Assembly: GCA_964444795.1 (NCBI GenBank)
Contig: CAYUIQ010000039.1
Span: 1 to 45,370 of the forward strand
Source: JABMRP01 sp964444795
GTDB taxonomy: Bacteria > Planctomycetota > Planctomycetia > Pirellulales > Thermoguttaceae
Direction: 5' to 3'
DNA length: 45,370 nucleotides
Numbering within the stretch: position 1 is the first letter of the stretch; every line of letters starts with the position of its first letter. This document shows positions 8,560 through 16,773 of this stretch, piece after piece. The notes beneath the pieces are model-generated. The model saw nothing but the letters and a program-made list of their open reading frames with translations, had not been told where the DNA came from and made no database searches. A program made the translations under genes and the position numbers.

Positions 8560-11500
8560 ATGCTCCCATCTCTTGACGTCGACCGGCTGAAGAATATTGC
8601 AGAAGCGCAACACCTTACGAAATCATCACTTGCGAGGATGTCCGGCGTTTCACGGGCGCAACTTGCGCGCCTCTTCGGACGTTCCGAGGCTTCTGTGCGC
8701 CCCTCGACCCTCGAGCGTCTAGCCGACGCACTGGGCGTCGATCCCACCAGACTTCTGGTCGGAGGCCCGATCGAGGGGTATCGGAAGTGCGTTGCCGAGG
8801 AGTTCGCTGGGGTCGATTTTCGCGGATTGGGCTTGCCCAAGGTGAAACGTCGGCCGATTGTGGAGATCTACGTCGATCTTCCGATTCGACAAGTGGAAGA
8901 GAGCGACGGTGATTGTCGTCGGGCGGAATCCTGTAGGCCGGTTTCGGTGTCGGATCCGCAGCAGCCGATTCTCGCCACCGAGTGCGTTGGGGCCCACGAC
9001 CGGGTCGTCCTTCTGGGAGGTCCCGGCAGCGGCAAGACCACGGCCCTGCGTTTTCTGGCACACGGCCGGGCGGCCAGCGACGATGCGGATCGTGAGATTC
9101 CCATCTACATCCGTTTACCCGAGTTGTGCCGTGCCAGGGATCGCGACAAACGAGTCGATCCCGTCAAATTCATCGCGGCTTGGGCCGCCGCTTCTGGCTG
9201 CGCGGACGTCGAAACGTCTCTCACCAAAGAGTTGAAGGATAATAAGCGCCCCTGTCTTGTGCTGCTGGACGGACTCGATGAAGTTGGAACGGAAGAAGAA
9301 AGGGCATGGTTGATCGACTGCGTGCGGGCGTTTGTCGACAAGTATCCGAGAAACCGGTTCGCCGTCACGTCGCGAGTTGACGGGTTCGATTCGGCTCCTT
9401 GGAAAAGTCTCGGGTTTTCCATCTTTCGGATTCTCCCATGGAGGAAAGAGGAACTCACGGCGTTCGCCCGGAAGTGGGTGAAAATCCTTGCCCGCGACGA
9501 GAACACGCCGAAGAAGATCGAGGATACTCTGGAAAGTGCGATCTTCTCCAACCCACGGGTCCGCGCCCTGGCCACCAACCCGTTGATTCTCACGCTTCTC
9601 GTACTGCTAAACGAGGCACGCGGCGGAACGCTTCCCCGGCGCCGGGTCGACCTTTACGAGAAGGTGGTGGACGTTTTCCTCGAAACCTGGGAACGTAACA
9701 AGCAGTCGCCGGTCACGCTGGGCGATATGGGTGCCGTCGACCTCGACGCGCGCGAGTTTCGTTGGATGCTCTCCGACTTGGCCCTGGCCATGCAGAAGGC
9801 CGACCTGACAATTGCCGCCCGGTGGTGGCTGGCCGAGAGGATACAGGGGTATCTTCAGCAGAAGCTCGGGTTTGCGCCGGAAGAGGCTAAGAGCGTCTGC
9901 GATAGGATCATCCGCTATCTGTCCCAGCGGACCGGGCTGATCGAGGAACGGGGGCCCGATCTATTCGGGTTTTCTCATCGAACGCTGCAAGAATACTTCG
10001 CTTCGCTGGGCATCATCGACGAAGCAGATGCTTCCTCCTCGCGGGACGTGACGAGTTGCCTGCGGGAGTATCTGTTCCACCCCCAATGGATCGAGGTCGT
10101 TCGGCTGGTTGCGGCACGGCTTACTCCGCCGGTGGCCGAGTCGCTGTTGTCGACCATTTTGGACGATCCCGACCCCGTTGGCCGTTTCTTGCGTCGCGGA
10201 CCGCTGCTCGTACTACGATGCCTCTCGGACGGCGCATCGTTGGCAAATCGGCAATTGGCTGCCGGTGTTTTCGATTCGCTTGTCGATCTCGGAAGATCGC
10301 GATGGCTGGGCCTTACGCTGGAGGCGATATACGTGCTACAGAGCCTCAATGGAACAAGATGGCACAAACCGGCGCAGGAGAGTCTTACGGCCATTCTGGA
10401 CACTGCGGAGAAGCATCTCGACGCGGGCGAACATGGATGTCTTCATGGACAGACCTATTTGAGAGAGATCCGCGAAGCGGCCCTAGAGCAACTCCCACCG
10501 GTCCTCGAAGCAGGAGCGGCACAAGAGGCCGTTGTCGACTCGCACGGTAAAGAATGCCGTATTGTGTTCCTCAACGGCGCGCTCTTGGCGAGAGAGCCCG
10601 GCCGTTGGCATTCCAGCGCCTATGCTCTCATCGAGGATCCGGACCAGAGTATTCAACTGAAAGAGACACTGGTGCGAGAACTCGGTCGGCGGGTCACCAC
10701 GGACCATCGTGCGCGACGACGATTGCGCGGAATTCTGCAGTCCAGTCAAGACGCCCGTCTCCGGATGGCCTGCGTATGGGCGCTGGCAGGGCGGACCGGG
10801 GGCAGACGCAACGCGAGCCTATTGCTCCAGGGCCTTGACCGAGATCCTGACCTGAAGGTCCGCCGCGCGTGTGCCAGCGCCCTCGGCGACGTGGCGGCCG
10901 ATGATTCCTCGATCGGGTCGTCGGTCCGCCGCAAGCTCATGGAGATCTTTCAGGGTGATCAGCCGGAAATTGTGCGCGCCGGAGCGGCACAGGGGTTGGC
11001 CAAAGCCATCGGCCTGCAACCTTCGGTTCTCGAAGCATTGTACCGATCGGCATCTCTGGACCGTGAACCGAACGAAGTCCGAATTGCCTGTGCTTGGGCT
11101 TTGGAGTCGCAAATCGGAAGAGACGCGGCAATCGGCGATACTTTTCGGTCTTGGCTGGAAGGTTCCGCCGTTTCGGGTCTTCAGCAAGTCGCGGCTGAAT
11201 TGCTGGCCACGGCCATGGTGGACGAAAAGCTGGCCTGGGACCGCAGAGTCGTTGAGGGAATTGAACACGTGTTGATGAATCTGGACGACCCCTGCCCGTG
11301 CGCGTGGCAATGCCTTGCAGGAATCGCCAAGGCTCGCGAGATCCGTCGCGGCCTGCGGTTGGAGACCGTGCTTCGCCAGTCGCTTGAGCCAACCGCCGAC
11401 CAAATCGAGGTGGCCTTCGTCTTCGGCTCGACCGCGCGAAACCGGCAGACGGAAGACAGCGATATCGATCTGCTGGTGATCGGTAACGTCGGCCTCAAGG

Positions 11501-11736
11501 AACTGGCGTCACCGCTTCGCAGGGCCGAACGGACCTTGGGTCGCCGCATCAATCCGGCCATCTACACACGGAATTCCTTCCAGGAGAAATATCAGGCGGG
11601 CAATCCGTTCCTGGCGGACGTCTACCGCCGCGAGAAGATCCCCGTGATTCAGTCATCGGAAGACTTGTCCCGGACGGAGTTGGACCATGACCTTAGAGCA
11701 ATGGTTGCAGATCAACAAATGGCTTCGACGGAATGA
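8560..11736 (+). CDS. XRE HTH - NACHT NTPase - HEAT repeats - MNT nucleotidyltransferase fusion protein
   Basis: This 1058-aa protein joins four modules. Residues about 10-66 are a Cro/C1-type HTH (LTKSSLARMSGVSRAQLARL). A linker with FRGLG and VEIYVDL precedes the NACHT domain, which has Walker A GGPGSGKTT (153-161), Walker B LLDGLDE (235-241) and NPL (340-342), then a winged-helix region ending near FSHRTLQEYF (about 471-480). HEAT-like helices follow, clearest at about 715-830. Residues about 945-1045 are a Pol-beta-type minimal nucleotidyltransferase with the full GS-x10-DxD motif (G956, S957, D968, D970) and an NPFL segment. The start ATG at 8560 has GAGG 6 nt upstream and lies after the promoter; ATG 8536 would leave almost no leader. 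It overlaps the HEPN gene. The inferred role is a STAND-type sensor that controls a HEPN toxin. Confidence 0.88.
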   Translation: MLPSLDVDRLKNIAEAQHLTKSSLARMSGVSRAQLARLFGRSEASVRPSTLERLADALGVDPTRLLVGGPIEGYRKCVAEEFAGVDFRGLGLPKVKRRPIVEIYVDLPIRQVEESDGDCRRAESCRPVSVSDPQQPILATECVGAHDRVVLLGGPGSGKTTALRFLAHGRAASDDADREIPIYIRLPELCRARDRDKRVDPVKFIAAWAAASGCADVETSLTKELKDNKRPCLVLLDGLDEVGTEEERAWLIDCVRAFVDKYPRNRFAVTSRVDGFDSAPWKSLGFSIFRILPWRKEELTAFARKWVKILARDENTPKKIEDTLESAIFSNPRVRALATNPLILTLLVLLNEARGGTLPRRRVDLYEKVVDVFLETWERNKQSPVTLGDMGAVDLDAREFRWMLSDLALAMQKADLTIAARWWLAERIQGYLQQKLGFAPEEAKSVCDRIIRYLSQRTGLIEERGPDLFGFSHRTLQEYFASLGIIDEADASSSRDVTSCLREYLFHPQWIEVVRLVAARLTPPVAESLLSTILDDPDPVGRFLRRGPLLVLRCLSDGASLANRQLAAGVFDSLVDLGRSRWLGLTLEAIYVLQSLNGTRWHKPAQESLTAILDTAEKHLDAGEHGCLHGQTYLREIREAALEQLPPVLEAGAAQEAVVDSHGKECRIVFLNGALLAREPGRWHSSAYALIEDPDQSIQLKETLVRELGRRVTTDHRARRRLRGILQSSQDARLRMACVWALAGRTGGRRNASLLLQGLDRDPDLKVRRACASALGDVAADDSSIGSSVRRKLMEIFQGDQPEIVRAGAAQGLAKAIGLQPSVLEALYRSASLDREPNEVRIACAWALESQIGRDAAIGDTFRSWLEGSAVSGLQQVAAELLATAMVDEKLAWDRRVVEGIEHVLMNLDDPCPCAWQCLAGIAKAREIRRGLRLETVLRQSLEPTADQIEVAFVFGSTARNRQTEDSDIDLLVIGNVGLKELASPLRRAERTLGRRINPAIYTRNSFQEKYQAGNPFLADVYRREKIPVIQSSEDLSRTELDHDLRAMVADQQMASTE

Positions 11737-12145
11737 AACGACGCTTGCTGAAATCCAGCAGTTGTTTCAGGTCGTCGATCGGGATCTCGGCGATGCCGGC
11801 ATTCGGGGACTGAGCGCCGATGGTAGATTCCAGCATGCATATGACGCAGCGCTGCAATTATGTTCGATCGCACTGCGAGCTTCCGGATACCAGGTTGCCA
11901 AGGGACAAGGCCATCATAAGTACACGATCGACTCGTTACGCTACACATTGGGCGAGAAATGGGCGCCTATCGCCAATCACATCGAGGTCTGCTCAAGGCA
12001 GAGGGGCCTGGTAATGTATGAGCGGATCGATGTCGTAAGCCAGAAAGATGCTGATGACCTATTGAGTACGGCCAAACAACTCAAGGCAGATGTTGTCGAC
12101 TGGCTGAAGAAGAACCATCCCCATTTCTCGCCGCCAGGCGTTTAG
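11687..12145 (+). CDS. HEPN-domain protein, partner of the MNT domain
   Basis: This 152-aa all-helical protein matches HEPN partners of HTH-MNT proteins: SADGRFQHAYDAALQLC (43-59), a GYQV segment, GHHKYTIDSLRYTLGE (75-90), and a final pair of helices with the motif RQRGLVMYE. The usual HEPN RNase motif is RX4-6H, often RX4HXY. Here there is no His: the reading is R104-x4-V109-x-Y111 or R106-x4-Y111. Tyr111 corresponds to the tyrosine that the MntA antitoxin AMPylates in the Shewanella HEPN-MNT system. The ATG lies 50 bp inside the MNT gene, with GGAG 7 nt upstream, so the two are translated together. Either a non-canonical or a catalytically inactive RNase is possible. Confidence 0.82.
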   Translation: MTLEQWLQINKWLRRNETTLAEIQQLFQVVDRDLGDAGIRGLSADGRFQHAYDAALQLCSIALRASGYQVAKGQGHHKYTIDSLRYTLGEKWAPIANHIEVCSRQRGLVMYERIDVVSQKDADDLLSTAKQLKADVVDWLKKNHPHFSPPGV

Positions 12146-12328
12146 GACTCGTATGGAAGCTACGGGCCCTCACTCCTCCGCCCCCAAATTTGCACGCCGC
12201 GTCAGCCCGTGTTAGCATGGATCCTGGAGTGATGTGCCGAACGTATCCCAAACAACGGCAGCATGTTGCGCTGGTCGAGCCGGGCGATGCGTTCTGCTTG
12301 AGAGACATGTTCCCGGTGACCGAATTCC

Positions 12329-15300
12329 ATGATCCGTCTCCAATACGATTCAACCGTGGCCCTGATTTGCCGTGTCGTTGCAATGGCGACGTTCTCGCTG
12401 TGCGGCGTGACGGCTCCGGCGGATGAGGAACCGCCCACGGCGGAGGATGCGGGTGTTCCTTGGAATCTGACGGCTCCGCCGCGCCCCTTTCAAGAGACTT
12501 GCCTTGCCGACGGGTTTGGCGGTTCGGGAGGACTGAGCCAAGAGGTGGCCGCGCGCTGGCTCGAGCCGGTCGAAGACCATGCCATGGAGTTGGCCGAATC
12601 GAGCAACCCCCACGGCCGCGCGGCGACGCTGACCGGTTTGGCCAAGCTTCGGTCGCCCTGGGTCGCCGACAGTGTGTTACGCCTGTCGTTCTCCAGCGCC
12701 AAGCCGACCAAGCTGCTTTTCTGGACCGGCGGTGAGGGTGTCGTCCTGTATCGCTACGGCTCGTCGCAACGGTACGCATGGGCGGCATACCACACGACTC
12801 GCTGTCCGACGGTGCCGTTGGTCATCAACGGGGAGGAGCACATGGCCGCCGACCCGGGCTTGGCGCTGGTGGCCACCGACGGCCAACGCGGCGATCGCAC
12901 GGTCAGCGGTACCTACGAGATTCGCCACCAGAACGGGTCGTTGGTGATGACCAAGGGCGACGTCCGGCTGATGACCGTACCGCTTGCCGCGCCGCCGACG
13001 GCGGTGTACGTCGAGGGTGACAAGCTGTTGCTGCGCGAGATCGCCATGTTTCGCGGCGGGCCCGTGCCGGGCGAAGAGATCCGCGTCAGCGAAATCGTAC
13101 TGCAAAGCGAGCGGCCGGCCTCGTTGGGGTGGCGCGAACATCTCCCCACCGGGGCAAACCTGAAGCGGTTGCCCGATGGCCGTGTCGAGTTGGCCACCGA
13201 GAATACCACGGAGATGGCCTATGCCTCGGTGCCGTTGATTCGCCCCGGGTTGTACGAGGTCATTGTTTTGCTGGAAAATCCCCTGCCGGGAACCGGTATC
13301 TACTTGGGCGACGGGGAAGGCCGGCCGGTCCATGGCGTCGGCTTTTTTCGCGATGCGAGCACCGGGCTGCCGGTTCTCGGTTACGACGATCCGGCCGTCG
13401 CCGCAACGGCCGTGAAGGTGGACATCGAGACGAGCCCGGTGCCCTACGCCGGGCGGCGACAGTGGTTGCGGCTGGTACAGACCGGCGGCATGCTCAAATG
13501 CTGGACCAGCGGTGACGGCGTGCATTGGCGCCAGGCGCTGGCCCCGCGCGGAGGTATCGCCAGCTTCTACCGTGAGATAGGCCTGTACAGTCGGGCAAGT
13601 GAAGGGCTCCGAAGCGTCAAGCTTCGCCGCTTGCAGGTTCGCGAGTTCGACACCCTGACGTCGCTGGCTCCGCTGGAGTTGCGGCAGCGGGCTCTGGGCT
13701 TGCCGCTGGTTGACGATGCGAAGGGTGACGCCGCACAGATCGACGCCGGAGCGTGGCAGCAGTGGGTATGGGAAAACCAACCGGAGGGAACCGATCCGAT
13801 CGTGTGGCGGCGAGCCGCGGCGATCGCCAGCCTGATCCGGGGTGCGAAGTCTCCGCTGGCCGGTGCCTTGCTCGACGGGCTGCTCGAAGAAGGTCTGTCC
13901 GCCGCAGTGTCCGTCGAGGCCAAAGTCCGCCTGCTGGATGATGCGACCTTGCTTTACGACGCCTGGGCCACGACCGACGCCCAGCGTTTGATCGCCCACT
14001 ACCACGGGCTGAGCCGCGATCTGTTGCATAGCGCCGATGAGCCGGGGGCCGGTGTCGTCTGCCGGGCGCTTATGAACGCGCCGTTGTGGACCGAAAGCCA
14101 CCGCGTCGAGCCGCTGGCCCCGGAGTTTGTCGGGGCGGAGTTGCTGGCGCTGGTGTGTCGGCAAGAGTGGGAAGAAGCGTACCGGTTGTGTCGGCAAGTG
14201 AGATTCCACAGTCGCCCACCGGAACCGAAAACTCATTGGCCGGCCCATTCGACCGGTTTTCACGGGCTGGTCGACTGGGCCCAAGCCCGGGCGTCGCGAC
14301 GATTGAAGGAAAAGCCGCCGGGACCAGCCATTGCCACCCCGGCCGATTGGCAACACCCGCTGATCGTCGATCTGAGTTCGGAGGGATACAGCATTCATGC
14401 CGAGTTGACGGCGGCCGTGCGCGAGAAAGCGTACGACACGGCTTGCCGGATCCTTACCTCGGCCACCATGCCTCGCGACTCGGGCTTGATAACCGATGCC
14501 CGCGATGCGGAGCTTTTCCAGGCATTGCCCACCACCATCGCCATGCTCATGTCGCGACACCCCCGGCTGCAACAGGCCATGGCGAGCCAATGGGGCGACG
14601 CGGATCAGTTGCAATTGCACACGGCGATGGCCGAAAACGATCTGGCCGCGATCCGGTCGGCGACCGTCCGCTACCACGGCACGCCGGCCGCTGCCGAAGC
14701 CCACGGTTGGTTGGGGGATCGGCTCATGGCCGGAGGACGGTTCGCCCCGGCAATCGGCCGCTACCAGCGGGCATTGCCCACGGCGGCGTCGTCGCAGCAC
14801 CACGGGTTGACCGCCCGGATTCGCCTGGCCGGCGCGATGCTGGGTTGGGAGATGGGCTCGCCGGCAATTGAACCGGTCGACTTCGGCGACGTCCGGATGA
14901 CGGTCGAGGAATTCGAGAAGTTGGCGGCCGAGATGCTCCGTCAACACGCCGATCCGTCGGGCGGTTCCAGCGGCCCCACGACAACCCGGGTGCGGCAGGC
15001 CCCGCCACCGGTACGGTTCGAATTGCACCCATGGGCCGAGTTTAAGGGCCAAGTGGGCCTGGAGCCCGAGAAGGTGCCCGGCGGCTCGCAATCGCTCGAT
15101 TGGCCCGCCCGGCAGATGGCGGCTGTGGCGTGGGCCGAGACGCTGATTGTCAGCAACCGCTTCGAAGTCGTTGCTTACGAGAAATCAACCGGGAAGCCGA
15201 AGTGGACGTATTCCTTGGGCGATCGTCAGGGACCGGCCCACGCCTGGCCAAGAGTCGCCATGCGGCCATGCCTCGTCGGCGGACGGATCTACACGCGACT

Positions 15301-16732
15301 GGTGGCCGAAGGCGGACGACCCGAACTGGTCTGTCTCGACGCGGCGACGGGCAAGTGTCTCTGGAACGGAGAGAACCCCGCGCACGTGGTCTCCGATCCG
15401 CTTCTCTCCCACGGCGATCTCTTCGCTATAACGGTCGATCCGGCCGACGGTCAGCCGGCAACGCAATTGGTGTTGTCGGCATTCGATCCCGAGCGGGGCA
15501 CCGTCTTGAGTCAGCAGCCCTTGCTGCAACTGCGCGGCACGCCGGGCCCTCAGCACGTCTGCCGGGCAAGCGTCGCCGGCGATAAGATCGTCGTGGGGGT
15601 GGCCAGCTCGCTCTTCTGTTGCGACACGTCCGGCCGGGTGATCTGGACGCGACGGCAAACTTGGCTCCCGCCTGCGCTGGATCCCCAGCGTCCGCGGCAA
15701 TATCACCTGCCGCCCCTGGTGGCCGGCGATCGGGTATATGTTGCGCAGCCCGGTTCGGGAAGCGTCGAATGCGTCGATCTGGAGACGGGCCGCCTGCATT
15801 GGCGCATGGCCCTGCCCGGGGTAAGACGCTTGCTCGCGTTGACCGGCGAGATGCTGCTGATGGAGACCGACGAGGGGATCCTCGCCCTATCCGCCGCGAC
15901 CGGGGATCTCCGCTGGCATCACCGTGCCCAGTCAATGCTCGATGGCTACCTGTGCGGCAAGCCGGGCGGGCTGTTGACCGCGCGATACGACCCGGCCGGC
16001 GGTGACCGGTCGTATCCCGAACTTGTTTGGATCGACGTCGAAACCGGTCAAGTCACCGGCCGCGCACCACTGCCGAGCCTGGCACACAAGCGGCCGACCC
16101 TCGGGCCGCTTGTGGCCGACGACGATCGCCTCTGGTGTTTCACGGGCGTCTTCGACGAAAAGGGCGTGCTCCAGGGGGAACGGACGATCGTCGAGTTGAA
16201 GGCCGCCGGGCCGGCGCATCCGGCCGACGAGGAAACTCCCGCGCCGTGGGCGCCCGGCGTCGACCGCGCGTTGCTCACCGCGGCCGAGTCCGTGTTGCCC
16301 GGCTGGACGATCCTGGCCGGAAGCCACGACGAGAAGACCGGCCTGCAATCGCTCTCGGCCGACGAGCGGAACATCCTGGTGACCAAGGCGGACAAGACCC
16401 CCCTGCGGCTGGCCCGCCGGGTGAAGGTATCGGCCAAAGGGAACGCTCGGCTGCTGCTGGAAGTTGGCCACGAGGCGGAAACAGCGTCGACCGTTCGCAT
16501 TCGCGCCGGCGGACTGCCCCTGGGCCAATTTTCGCTCGAAGCGCCAGTTGCCGAAGCGCCAGTCGCCGCGGAACCAACCGCCGAAGAGCCAGCCGACGCG
16601 GACCCGTGGCAGCGACACGAGATCGATCTTTCGGCTTACGCCGGCCGGGAGGTGTGGATTACGATCGTTCAGCAGCAGGCCGGAAACTCACCGGCGTATG
16701 TGTATTGGAAACGGTTGGAGATAACGCCCTGA
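12329..16732 (+). CDS. Large secreted PQQ-like beta-propeller protein
   Basis: This 1467-aa protein has an N-terminal hydrophobic stretch (VALICRVVAMATFSLCGVTA) that looks like a signal peptide; ATG 12383 is an alternative start giving a shorter one. Residues about 100-450 are beta-rich, with a lectin-like or DUF1583-like region known from planctomycetes (tentative). Residues about 480-880 are helical, with TPR-like character. Residues about 920-1290 form a PQQ/BamB-type propeller with blades such as STGKPKWTYSLG, LDAATGKCLWNG, VDLETGRLHW and LSAATGDLRWHH. The C-terminus is a beta-sandwich-like domain ending YVYWKRLEITP. No catalytic motif is visible. The WD40 giant starts 41 bp later on the same strand, so they are probably co-transcribed and act outside the cytoplasm. 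Confidence 0.82.
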   Translation: MIRLQYDSTVALICRVVAMATFSLCGVTAPADEEPPTAEDAGVPWNLTAPPRPFQETCLADGFGGSGGLSQEVAARWLEPVEDHAMELAESSNPHGRAATLTGLAKLRSPWVADSVLRLSFSSAKPTKLLFWTGGEGVVLYRYGSSQRYAWAAYHTTRCPTVPLVINGEEHMAADPGLALVATDGQRGDRTVSGTYEIRHQNGSLVMTKGDVRLMTVPLAAPPTAVYVEGDKLLLREIAMFRGGPVPGEEIRVSEIVLQSERPASLGWREHLPTGANLKRLPDGRVELATENTTEMAYASVPLIRPGLYEVIVLLENPLPGTGIYLGDGEGRPVHGVGFFRDASTGLPVLGYDDPAVAATAVKVDIETSPVPYAGRRQWLRLVQTGGMLKCWTSGDGVHWRQALAPRGGIASFYREIGLYSRASEGLRSVKLRRLQVREFDTLTSLAPLELRQRALGLPLVDDAKGDAAQIDAGAWQQWVWENQPEGTDPIVWRRAAAIASLIRGAKSPLAGALLDGLLEEGLSAAVSVEAKVRLLDDATLLYDAWATTDAQRLIAHYHGLSRDLLHSADEPGAGVVCRALMNAPLWTESHRVEPLAPEFVGAELLALVCRQEWEEAYRLCRQVRFHSRPPEPKTHWPAHSTGFHGLVDWAQARASRRLKEKPPGPAIATPADWQHPLIVDLSSEGYSIHAELTAAVREKAYDTACRILTSATMPRDSGLITDARDAELFQALPTTIAMLMSRHPRLQQAMASQWGDADQLQLHTAMAENDLAAIRSATVRYHGTPAAAEAHGWLGDRLMAGGRFAPAIGRYQRALPTAASSQHHGLTARIRLAGAMLGWEMGSPAIEPVDFGDVRMTVEEFEKLAAEMLRQHADPSGGSSGPTTTRVRQAPPPVRFELHPWAEFKGQVGLEPEKVPGGSQSLDWPARQMAAVAWAETLIVSNRFEVVAYEKSTGKPKWTYSLGDRQGPAHAWPRVAMRPCLVGGRIYTRLVAEGGRPELVCLDAATGKCLWNGENPAHVVSDPLLSHGDLFAITVDPADGQPATQLVLSAFDPERGTVLSQQPLLQLRGTPGPQHVCRASVAGDKIVVGVASSLFCCDTSGRVIWTRRQTWLPPALDPQRPRQYHLPPLVAGDRVYVAQPGSGSVECVDLETGRLHWRMALPGVRRLLALTGEMLLMETDEGILALSAATGDLRWHHRAQSMLDGYLCGKPGGLLTARYDPAGGDRSYPELVWIDVETGQVTGRAPLPSLAHKRPTLGPLVADDDRLWCFTGVFDEKGVLQGERTIVELKAAGPAHPADEETPAPWAPGVDRALLTAAESVLPGWTILAGSHDEKTGLQSLSADERNILVTKADKTPLRLARRVKVSAKGNARLLLEVGHEAETASTVRIRAGGLPLGQFSLEAPVAEAPVAAEPTAEEPADADPWQRHEIDLSAYAGREVWITIVQQQAGNSPAYVYWKRLEITP

Positions 16733-16773
16733 TCTTGCGGGACACTTTCCCGTGCGCACCGGAGACACCGCCG

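Noticed and set aside
12677..15091. An 804-codon open frame antisense to the PQQ-propeller gene
   Set aside because: The sense frame has a signal peptide and clear propeller blades; the antisense product is low-complexity and has no plausible start context.
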